The notes under the pieces: generated by a model
The model's database searches: none
Seen by the model: the letters and a program-made list of their open reading frames with translations, nothing else
Told to the model about the DNA's origin: nothing
Part shown: in pieces, positions 45,843 to 52,922 of the stretch
Layout: each line of letters begins with the position of its first letter
Numbering within the stretch: position 1 is the first letter of the stretch
Assembly (NCBI RefSeq): GCF_900104305.1
Contig: NZ_FNJC01000001.1
Coordinates: 1,067,543-1,131,542 of the forward strand
Direction: 5' to 3'
DNA length: 64,000 nucleotides
Source: Filomicrobium insigne
GTDB lineage: Bacteria; Pseudomonadota; Alphaproteobacteria; Rhizobiales; Hyphomicrobiaceae
Position numbers and translations under genes: made by a program

Positions 45843-46823
45843 ATGCGCATGGCTCCAAGACTTGGCACGCTACCGTTTGACTTGCGTTCACTCGAAATTT
45901 TCCTGGCTGTCTGTGAAACAGGCACGATGGCGGCGGCAGCGCGCGCGCTATCGCTCACACAGCCTGCGGTTTCTTTGGCTGTCGGCGATCTTGAAGAGCG
46001 TATGGGGCTGAAATTATTCGATCGCAGCGTCCGACCCCTGGCGCTCACCTCTGCCGGTTCCGTGCTGCGCGACCGCGCAGTTATGCTCCTGACTGATGCC
46101 CGCGAGATCGCCCCGCTGTTAAACGAAGCGGTGAAAAAGCGATTGCCGCGGCTGAGGATCGGGCTGGTCGATTCGATATCGCGGGAACTCACTGGCGTTA
46201 TTGCGGATACGCTGAGCAGCCGGGCCGATGATGTCTCAATCCTTTCAGGGCTCACAGCCGATCACAGCATCGCCCTTCTGACACGCCACCTCGATATTTT
46301 CTGCGGCGTCGATGATATGGAGGAGGTCGATGGTCTTGAGCGCTGGCCTTTGTTTACCGAGCCCTACATTCTCCTGATGCCACGAGGGGATCCTATCCCG
46401 AACACTCTCGCTGGCCTCGTTGAACTCGCGCAAACGCGTCCGCTCATTCGCTACAGCGGGCGCTCGAAAACCGGCATTGAAATAGAACGGCATCTGCGGC
46501 GCCTCGGAATTCATCCGGCGCGCCATATCGAATTCGACGCTCCGTATGGCGTTTCCGCGCGTGTCGGCGCGGACGCAGGGTTTGCGATCACGACGCCTTT
46601 ATGTCTGGCTGAGTCGGGCCTTGCGGCTTCAGTGCAGGCCGCGTCACTGCCCGGCCCCAAGTTCCAGAGGACGATCACCCTGATTGCGCGGCGCCGTGAG
46701 TTGGGACGAATCCCTCAGGACCTTGCCCTCAAGGCCAGAGCCACGCTTGCGACGAAGACCATTCCGCGTCTGAGCGCGCAGATGACGTGGCTCGCTGATC
46801 AGTTCCATACTTACGCTGAATAG
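45843..46823 (+). CDS. LysR-family regulator of the methylamine cluster
   Basis: A 326-residue protein from the ATG at 45843 (an ATG two codons later is also possible). The winged-helix domain is LRSLEIFLAVCETGTMAAAARALSLTQPAVSLAVGDLEERMGLKLFDRS. A periplasmic-binding-protein-like effector domain follows, with RLRIGLVDSISRELTGVIAD and MPRGDPIP. It is divergent from mgdA and probably controls the whole array; methylamine or a glutamylated intermediate would be the expected effector. It converges with the glutamate-synthase-like gene, 8 bases apart. Confidence 0.92.
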   Translation: MRMAPRLGTLPFDLRSLEIFLAVCETGTMAAAARALSLTQPAVSLAVGDLEERMGLKLFDRSVRPLALTSAGSVLRDRAVMLLTDAREIAPLLNEAVKKRLPRLRIGLVDSISRELTGVIADTLSSRADDVSILSGLTADHSIALLTRHLDIFCGVDDMEEVDGLERWPLFTEPYILLMPRGDPIPNTLAGLVELAQTRPLIRYSGRSKTGIEIERHLRRLGIHPARHIEFDAPYGVSARVGADAGFAITTPLCLAESGLAASVQAASLPGPKFQRTITLIARRRELGRIPQDLALKARATLATKTIPRLSAQMTWLADQFHTYAE

Positions 46824-46831
46824 CTTGCCAA

Positions 46832-48463
46832 CTATCCCGCGGGATGCTGGTCAAACCGATCGGGTCGCGACATGTTCCAGGCCTCGCGGAATCTTGGATC
46901 GTCTGTTCCGTCCAATAGCTCGCCGTTCTTTAAGGTCGGGTACAGCTGGGAAAAGGTGATGTATTCCCGCTGTGAGACGCGCCGATAGAAATGATGGGCA
47001 GAGAGCTGCTGCGAGTGCGTCAACCCGGCTGCACCGACCAGCTCTGCCAAAGCCTTCACAGTTGCGTCCTGGAATCTGCGTACGCGTTCCGCTTTGTCCG
47101 GAACGACAACCGCGCGCCAACGTGCAGGATCCTGGCTCGTCACTCCGACCGGACACTTATCGGTATGGCACGCCTGAGCCTGGATACAGCCGACGGCAAA
47201 CATGAATCCGCGCGCGGAATTGCACCAGTCGGCACCAAGCGACATCGCCCGCGCCATATCGAAGCCACTGATGATTTTACCGCTGGCCCCCAGTTTCACA
47301 CGCTGGCGGAATCCGACACCGACAAGCGCGTTATGCGCAAAAGACAATCCATCGCGCAGCGGCATGCCGATGTGATCGACGAACTCCAATGGTGCGGCCC
47401 CGGTACCCCCTTCCTTTCCGTCGATAACAATGAAGTCGGGCGGCGCACCGGTTTCCAACATTGCTTTTACGAGCGCCAGAAACTCCCAGGGATGACCCAA
47501 GCATAGTTTTATCCCGACGGGCTTTCCACCTGAGAGGCGGCGAAGCTCAGCTAGGAAAAGCATCAGTTCGATCGGCGTTGAAAAGGCACTGTGGTACGCT
47601 GGCGAAATGCAATCAAACCCCATCGGGATTCCGCGAGCTTCGGAAATCTCTTCGCTGACTTTCGCTGCCGGGAGAACGCCGCCGTGGCCTGGCTTCGCGC
47701 CTTGGCTTAGCTTCACTTCAATCATTTTGATCTGATCAAGAGCGGCTGTATCGGCGAAACGCTCGGGGCAAAAATTACCGTGTTCGTCCCGGCATCCGAA
47801 GTACCCTGAGCCGATCTGCCAAACGAGATCGCCCTTATTCTCACAATGGTATCTGCTGACGGAGCCCTCGCCGGTGGTGTGCGCGAAATTTCCGAGTTCC
47901 GCACCTCGGTTCAGAGCGCGGATGGCATTGGGGCTGAGAGCGCCAAAGCTCATGCCCGAGATGTTCAGCACAGACGCCGAGTAAGGTTGAGCGCAATCAG
48001 GGCCGCCAACGAGCACGCGCAACGATTCCGCGCTAACGTCCTTGGGCACCATCGAATGCGTCAGCCATTCGTAACTGTCCTCGTACACGTTGTACTGGGT
48101 TCCGAAGGGGCGCTTGTCGAGCGCGCTCTTGGCGCGCTGGTAGACGATGGCGCGCTGATCGCGGCTGAAGGGTCGGCCGTCTTTCTCACCCTCGAAGAAG
48201 TACTGGCGCATCTCCGGCCGTATCTCTTCGAAAATGAAGCGCAGGTGCGCGAGAAGAGGATAGTTTCGCAAAATCGCGTGGCGCGTCTGGGTGATATCAC
48301 GCAGTCCGATGAGCGAAAGAGCCGCAAAGCCCGCCAGAGGTACAATCAAAATTGCACGCCAATCCGCTGCGAAATACGCAAGAATGGCGAACAGGACGGA
48401 CAAGAAGAGCGTTAAAGTGAGCGCGAGATATCGAGGAGCAAATGGTTGCAGAAGTAATTGCAT
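46832..48463 (-). CDS. Membrane-anchored FMN-binding glutamate-synthase-like protein
   Basis: A 543-residue protein. Two N-terminal membrane helices (LALTLTLFLSVLFAILAYF, AILIVPLAGFAALSLIGL) precede a glutamate synthase central-domain homologue with LNISGMSFGALSPNAIRALNRGA, TTGEGSVS, VKLSQGAKPGHGGVLPAAK, DGKEGGTGAAPLEF and IISGFDMARAMSLGADW. The [3Fe-4S] cysteines are present (CIQAQACHTDKCPVGVTSQDP), unlike MgsC. Family members of the YerD type have no settled role. The place beside the cluster suggests a link to methylamine or glutamate metabolism. Confidence 0.88.
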   Translation of the reverse strand: MQLLLQPFAPRYLALTLTLFLSVLFAILAYFAADWRAILIVPLAGFAALSLIGLRDITQTRHAILRNYPLLAHLRFIFEEIRPEMRQYFFEGEKDGRPFSRDQRAIVYQRAKSALDKRPFGTQYNVYEDSYEWLTHSMVPKDVSAESLRVLVGGPDCAQPYSASVLNISGMSFGALSPNAIRALNRGAELGNFAHTTGEGSVSRYHCENKGDLVWQIGSGYFGCRDEHGNFCPERFADTAALDQIKMIEVKLSQGAKPGHGGVLPAAKVSEEISEARGIPMGFDCISPAYHSAFSTPIELMLFLAELRRLSGGKPVGIKLCLGHPWEFLALVKAMLETGAPPDFIVIDGKEGGTGAAPLEFVDHIGMPLRDGLSFAHNALVGVGFRQRVKLGASGKIISGFDMARAMSLGADWCNSARGFMFAVGCIQAQACHTDKCPVGVTSQDPARWRAVVVPDKAERVRRFQDATVKALAELVGAAGLTHSQQLSAHHFYRRVSQREYITFSQLYPTLKNGELLDGTDDPRFREAWNMSRPDRFDQHPAG

Positions 48464-48662
48464 GTGTTCAGCTCATAAAAATTTCAGGTCCTGAGTCCAT
48501 GATCAGCGAGCACGTGCTCACGAGCGGATGTCCAACCCCTGTCTATCTCAACAACGACACCTATACCCGATGCCGCTTGTCAGGTTCGTGAAGCACTCCT
48601 CGATAACACCAGACGCGGGTGCGGACCTGACGTCCGTTAGCCACAACAGCTAGGCAATTTGA

Positions 48663-49565
48663 ATGAGATTACCTGGGATTGTTGATGTCAGACTGGCGCA
48701 TCGTGCGCGTGTTTCCCTTGAGGCTGTCGCGGCGGTGCGCGGCCTCACCCCAGCCGTCGTCATTACCGGCGGGTCGAAAGGTATAGGCCTCGCTCTGGCA
48801 AAGCGGTTTGCGAAAACCGGCAAGCCCGTGGCCATTGTGGCACGGGGCGCTGAAGCTCTGTCGTTGGCTGTCGACGAAATCGCAGCAGCAACCGGCCAAC
48901 GGCCCCTTGCGATACCACTCGATATCACCGTTGAGGATTCAGGCGCTCAGATCGATAAAGCGCTCTTAGCGGCAGACCTATACCTCGACATTCTCGTCAA
49001 CTGCGCTGGCATGGGCTTGTCGGGCCGGTTCGCAGAGCAAGAGACGGCGGATATCGAACGCCTCATTGCATTGAACATTTCAACCCTAACGCGCCTGACG
49101 CATCATGCGGTGGGTAGCATGTCACCTCGCGGGCGGGGTGGCATTATCAACGTCGCGTCTTTTGCAGGGTTCGTTCCGGGTCCTTATCAGGCGATGTACT
49201 ACGCCAGCAAAGCGTTCGTCATTTCGCTCAGCCAATCGCTGGCGCAAGAGGAAGCCGGGACCGGTGTCCGCATCACGGCTGTAGCCCCCGGCCCGGTCGA
49301 TACGGATTTTCATGCCGACATGGGAGCTGAGAACGCGCTCTACCGGCGGCTGCCCATGTCGATGTCGGCTGACGCCGTAGCAGCCAGTATCTATCGCGGT
49401 TACAGCATGGGGCATCGGCTTATCGTGCCAGGGCTACTCAACCGGGCGCTCGCGGCAGTGATCGGGGTGTTTCCTTATCCTGTCATTGCACCGGTCATGA
49501 GTTGGCTTTTGTGGCCCGGAGAAAGAGACGTCGAAAGCCCAACGGACAAACCGGATTCCAAGTGA
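48663..49565 (+). CDS. Short-chain dehydrogenase/reductase (DltE-like)
   Basis: A 300-residue NAD(P)-dependent reductase with TGGSKGIGLALAKRFAKTG for nucleotide binding, NCAGMGLSG, the catalytic Ser in IINVASFAGFVP and the YxxxK motif in QAMYYASKAF. A hydrophobic C-terminus (LLNRALAAVIGVFPYPVIAPVMSWLLW) suggests membrane contact, as in many short-chain reductases acting on lipids. The substrate is unknown. The start at 48663 is used. Confidence 0.87.
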   Translation: MRLPGIVDVRLAHRARVSLEAVAAVRGLTPAVVITGGSKGIGLALAKRFAKTGKPVAIVARGAEALSLAVDEIAAATGQRPLAIPLDITVEDSGAQIDKALLAADLYLDILVNCAGMGLSGRFAEQETADIERLIALNISTLTRLTHHAVGSMSPRGRGGIINVASFAGFVPGPYQAMYYASKAFVISLSQSLAQEEAGTGVRITAVAPGPVDTDFHADMGAENALYRRLPMSMSADAVAASIYRGYSMGHRLIVPGLLNRALAAVIGVFPYPVIAPVMSWLLWPGERDVESPTDKPDSK

Positions 49566-49640
49566 TTCACTTAACAAACGGGCTTTTCAGGCAATTTTTT
49601 TGGCCTTTTTCGCAAAACCGCAACGATTATTGGCGTAAAC

Positions 49641-49767
49641 TGCCTCAGCACCATGAGTTAGGTATTGCGTATCGGGTGCTAACGTTGAGGTGCGTATGCT
49701 GCCGGGCTTCGTGGCCAGGGTGTCAATGCCGCTTCCCGTAAAGGGCCGCTCTTAAGCGGCCTTTTTT
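49641..49767 (+). ncRNA. Candidate small structured RNA
   Basis: A long hairpin pairs CCTCA at 49643-49647 with TGAGG at 49686-49690 and GCACC at 49648-49652 with GGTGC at 49675-49679, with a bulge on the 3' side. A GC-rich segment follows, and the terminator at 49744-49767 ends the unit. No open frame is supported inside. It could be a separate sRNA (for example a 6S-like or Hfq-type RNA; none confirmed) or the 3' untranslated end of the SDR mRNA. Confidence 0.4.
49744..49767 (+). terminator. Rho-independent terminator
   Basis: Seven-base-pair stem GGCCGCT/AGCGGCC with loop CTTA followed by TTTTTT. It is the most typical terminator on this side of the window and ends either an sRNA or the SDR transcript 180 bases upstream. 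Confidence 0.85.
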
Positions 49768-49864
49768 GGTTTTAGCATGGAGCCGCGCGAGTCGGATTGC
49801 CCTTATCAACGCGCATCTTGCCGAGGGTCCATGTCTCGGATTGCATCAGCAGCAGCGATCATTA

Positions 49865-49902
49865 GGGAATATTTCCCATATATGGTTGGGAATATTTCCC
49901 AA
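49865..49902. repeat. Tandem palindromes GGGAATATTTCCC
   Basis: The same 13-base palindrome occurs at 49865-49877 and again at 49888-49900. The second is extended to the 17-base TTGGGAATATTTCCCAA (49886-49902). Their starts are 23 bases apart, about two helical turns, so two dimers could bind on one DNA face. Neither is followed by a T-run. Confidence 0.75.
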
Positions 49903-50317
49903 CCCGCACAGCGGCGATCAAGTTGAATTGCTTCATATATTCGATGTGCGTTACGACTGCTCTGGAGATGTTAAGCTTCGTTGAGCTCGTAGCTTCTCGT
50001 CCCCTCCGTCGGGATCAATTGGTTTGCAGAATCGGGCTCTTAAGCCGACAAGCGGTTGTTCGCTGACGCAATTCAGCGCTCGGTTAATTGCTCCAACTAT
50101 GCCCAACTTCATAGGCATGAGGATGGGACACGGCACCCGCAAAGGATGTTTACGGTTATTGATGTGCTCTGAAATAGGCGGCATCTATGTTGCGCTCTAC
50201 AGAACACTCGGGCTATCGATTAGCTGCGCTCGTTCCGGTCAGTCGGTTCGAATTACTTGCAAAAATCTATGTTCACCGGCGCCCGCGCCCAAGCGAGCCC
50301 ACGAAGGGAGGATCAGA

Positions 50318-50845
50318 GTGAGCCACAAGCAGTTTCAATGTGACGTTCGTTCATTCCTGCGCAACGTCGCGGATTCGGGATCTTGGCGTCTTGCGTTCTT
50401 GAGCGCACTGGCCGCGTGCCTGACGGCCTTCGCACCACTTTCAACGATGGCACAGGACCAACAAGAGCCTGCGAAGGCCGCGCCTTCTACGGAAAACGGT
50501 CAAATTGAAGTTGAGCTCAACAAGCTCGAAACGATTGACACCGGCTGCCGTATCTACGTTGTGGTCAACAACAAATCGGATACCGAGTTCAAGACCTTGA
50601 AACTCGATCTCGTGTTGTTCCGCACGGACGGAATTGTCGACCAGAGGTTCTTTGTCGACCTTGCGCCACTGCGCAAAGAAAAGCGGATCGTAAAGCTGTT
50701 CGAACTCAGCAAAGTTGCATGCAACGACATTGGCAGCTTCCTCGTCAACGACGTCGTGGAATGCCGCAACACGACGGAAAGCGTCGACAACTGCCTATCG
50801 CGCATGTCGGTGTCCTCGCTCGCTAAAGCCAAACTCTCCAAGTAA
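50318..50845 (+). CDS. Secreted protein of unknown function, first gene of TonB unit
   Basis: A 175-residue protein from GTG at 50318 with GGGAGGA upstream. An Arg-containing N-terminus is followed by a signal peptide (LAFLSALAACLTAFAPLSTMAQ), so it should be periplasmic. The mature part is a predicted beta domain: IEVELNKLETIDTGCRIYVVVNNKSD, LKLDLVLFRTDGIVDQRFFVDLAPLRKEKRIVKLFEL, with four cysteines able to form two disulphides (CRIYV, KVACND, VECRN, DNCLS). I do not recognise a characterised family. It is 22 bases upstream of exbB, so a role with the proton-driven TonB motor is inferred. Confidence 0.83.
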   Translation: MSHKQFQCDVRSFLRNVADSGSWRLAFLSALAACLTAFAPLSTMAQDQQEPAKAAPSTENGQIEVELNKLETIDTGCRIYVVVNNKSDTEFKTLKLDLVLFRTDGIVDQRFFVDLAPLRKEKRIVKLFELSKVACNDIGSFLVNDVVECRNTTESVDNCLSRMSVSSLAKAKLSK

Positions 50846-50867
50846 CGCGTCAAAGAGGATAAAGCAG

Positions 50868-51554
50868 GTGGGTGAAACTTCCGCGGCTGCTCACGATCTC
50901 TCAATAATCGGTTTGGTCCTGAACGCGGATATCGTCGTTCAGTCGGTCATGGCCGGTCTCGTCCTGGCCTCCATCGCTTGCTGGGCAATCATTTTCGAGA
51001 AAATCATCCGCATGTCGTCTGTGCGCCGCGCACGCCGGGAGCTCGAAGCCGCTGCGAAGGGCGAAGGCTTCACCGGACATGAGCGTAGCCGGATCGCACG
51101 GGCGATCCATGCTGCCGCTTATGCGGAAGCAACTGAGGGTGCTGCGCCGGATGAGAGCCAGAACGACCGTCGCGCACGCCTTGAGCGCGCGATGCGAACC
51201 GCGATGAGAAGTGAATTGAAGCGCATCGAAGGCGGTTTGCCGTTCCTCGCTACGATCGGCTCGGCTGCACCCTTCATCGGTCTGTTCGGCACGGTATGGG
51301 GCATCATGAACAGCTTCACCGCTATCGCCCAGCAAAAGGACACCAGCCTTGCTGTGGTGGCACCTGGCATTGCGGAGGCGCTATTTGCAACGGCGCTCGG
51401 TCTCGCTGCCGCTATTCCCGCCGTCATGGCCTATAACCAGTTCGCGGTGGGGCTTGGAGGCGCGTCGGAAAAACTAAGCATTTCGATCGCGGTTCTCGCC
51501 AAGAAAATGGCACGGCGTGGACAGAGACCCGGAGCGCGGGAGGAGGCTGCCTAA
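50868..51554 (+). CDS. exbB: ExbB/TolQ-type proton channel
   Basis: A 228-residue MotA/TolQ/ExbB family protein with three membrane helices: about 24-45 (VVQSVMAGLVLASIACWAII), about 125-150 (FLATIGSAAPFIGLFGTVWGIMNSF) and about 170-195 (GIAEALFATALGLAAAIPAVMAYNQF). It forms the proton channel that powers TonB. The GTG at 50868 follows AGAGGAT. The stop overlaps the exbD start by one base. ExbB is chosen over TolQ because a TonB gene, not tolA/tolB, follows. Confidence 0.92.
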   Translation: MGETSAAAHDLSIIGLVLNADIVVQSVMAGLVLASIACWAIIFEKIIRMSSVRRARRELEAAAKGEGFTGHERSRIARAIHAAAYAEATEGAAPDESQNDRRARLERAMRTAMRSELKRIEGGLPFLATIGSAAPFIGLFGTVWGIMNSFTAIAQQKDTSLAVVAPGIAEALFATALGLAAAIPAVMAYNQFAVGLGGASEKLSISIAVLAKKMARRGQRPGAREEAA

Positions 51555-52051
51555 TGGGAGCTTCAATCAACCCGATTTCTAACGACGATGATGAGGCTGC
51601 CTATCGGCCCCTCGCCGAGATCAACATAACGCCGATGGTCGACGTTATGCTCGTGTTGCTGATCATCTTCATGGTTGCTGCGCCACTGATGGTTGCCGGT
51701 GTTCCGGTTGAGCTGCCAAACACCTCGGCGGCTCGCTTGAGCCAGCCCAAAACTCCAATGATCGTCACCTTGGACGCGGAGGGAGCGCTCTATATCCGAG
51801 AGGATCCCGTCGCACCGGAACGACTTGTGAGCCAGCTCGAACAGCTCCGCGCGCAGGAAGGCGACACTGTCGTTTACGTTCGGGCGGACAAATCGCGCGC
51901 CTATGGGGATGTGATGCAGTTGCTCGGCCGCGTCGGAGAAAGCGGCTACCAACGCGTTTCATTGCTGTCTCAGCCATCGCCATCGACCGGTAGCCGCGTG
52001 CTGGATGCACCGGCGAGTGCACCCGGGAACGATGCCGCTACGCAGAATTGA
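51554..52051 (+). CDS. exbD: ExbD/TolR-type protein
   Basis: A 165-residue inner-membrane protein. The single helix begins INITPMVDVMLVLLIIFMVAAP, with the conserved proton-path aspartate in MVDVML. A periplasmic domain follows (VVYVRADKSRAYGDVMQLLGRVGESGYQRVSLLS). It pairs with ExbB. Translation is coupled to exbB through the TAATG overlap. Confidence 0.94.
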   Translation: MGASINPISNDDDEAAYRPLAEINITPMVDVMLVLLIIFMVAAPLMVAGVPVELPNTSAARLSQPKTPMIVTLDAEGALYIREDPVAPERLVSQLEQLRAQEGDTVVYVRADKSRAYGDVMQLLGRVGESGYQRVSLLSQPSPSTGSRVLDAPASAPGNDAATQN

Positions 52052-52060
52052 GATTGATGT

Positions 52061-52840
52061 ATGGGCGGATTGAGACTTGCAACGTGGGCAATTTCGTTGG
52101 CGCTGCATGCCGCCCTAGCATTGCCGTTCCTTACCTGGGCCGGCGGAGATCAATCTGCTTTTGAAGAAGGTGTCGGCGCCGATCTTTTAAAGATCGAGCA
52201 GGGGCTTGCCTTGGAAGGGGTTGCCCAAACCGGAATGGACGCTCAGAACGTCGAAGCGATCGAGGGGCAAACTGCGGTTGCATCGCAAGCGGTTCCCGAG
52301 ACCATCGAAGAACTGAAGCCGGAAGAGCCGCCACAGGAAGAACCGCCACCAGATCAGCCCGAAGTCAAAGACGTTCCTGAGCTGACCGACGTCATCACCG
52401 CGAAGGCCGAACAGGTTGAGGAATCGGTCGTGACCGAAGAGGTGCGGCCAGAGCCCATTAAAGAAATCAAGCCTCAACAAATCGCGGCCGCGGCAAGTGT
52501 CGAAGAGATATCGGTCAAGGAGCTAAAGGCCGCCGCGCAGGCACAAGAAGGTGGGGATGCGAGCGCTCGCACTGCTTACCTCGGTAAGCTTCAAAGACAC
52601 ATCAGTGCGCACAAGGTCAATCCGCGTACAAATCGGCGCGGCACGGTGATCGTACGCTTTACAGTCTCTCCGACAGGGCAATTGCTGTCGCGCGAAATTA
52701 CAAAAAGCTCTGGCTCCGAGCAGCTCGACAAAGCGGCCCTTGCAGCCCTCGATAAAGCTGCGCCGTTCCCGCCGTTTCCAAAGGGCGTCGTGAATCGGGA
52801 ACTGGCCGTTTCCGTTCCCTTTCGATTCCTGACCCGATAA
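52061..52840 (+). CDS. tonB: TonB-type energy transducer
   Basis: A 259-residue protein with an N-terminal membrane anchor (LATWAISLALHAALALPFL, with the SLALHA histidine), a Pro/Glu-rich spacer (EEPPQEEPPPDQPEVKD) and a C-terminal TonB domain (YLGKLQRHISAHKVNPRTNR, GTVIVRFTVSPTGQLLSREITKSSG). It carries ExbBD energy to outer-membrane receptors; no such receptor gene is in the window. TolA also has a similar layout, but the C-terminal domain is of TonB type. Confidence 0.9.
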   Translation: MGGLRLATWAISLALHAALALPFLTWAGGDQSAFEEGVGADLLKIEQGLALEGVAQTGMDAQNVEAIEGQTAVASQAVPETIEELKPEEPPQEEPPPDQPEVKDVPELTDVITAKAEQVEESVVTEEVRPEPIKEIKPQQIAAAASVEEISVKELKAAAQAQEGGDASARTAYLGKLQRHISAHKVNPRTNRRGTVIVRFTVSPTGQLLSREITKSSGSEQLDKAALAALDKAAPFPPFPKGVVNRELAVSVPFRFLTR

Positions 52841-52886
52841 TTTCTTCGTCTCTTGCGCGGAAATGTCGCTCGTGTACTGTCCACCG

Positions 52887-52900
52887 TGAATTAAAATTCA
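52887..52900. promoter_or_regulatory. Palindrome before the molybdopterin enzyme gene
   Basis: TGAATT-AA-AATTCA, a perfect 14-base palindrome 22 bases before the ATG at 52923 and just ahead of the GGAGG. It could be an operator or a short leader hairpin. Confidence 0.4.
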
Positions 52901-52922
52901 TGATCCTCACGGAGGTCGTACG

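Larger units (their letters stand above)
49566..50317. other. 750-bp gene-poor region between SDR and TonB unit
   Basis: The longest stretch without a gene. It holds a structured RNA candidate ending in a rho-independent terminator (49641-49767), then a tandem pair of palindromes (49865-49902). About 400 bases with no clear feature lead to the ribosome binding site at 50305-50312. An open frame from 50024 into the next gene has no protein-like character before 50318. Confidence 0.6.

Noticed and set aside
50024-50317. Extension of the secreted protein upstream of 50318
   Set aside because: It would bury the signal peptide about 100 residues inside the chain; the GTG at 50318 has a strong ribosome site.
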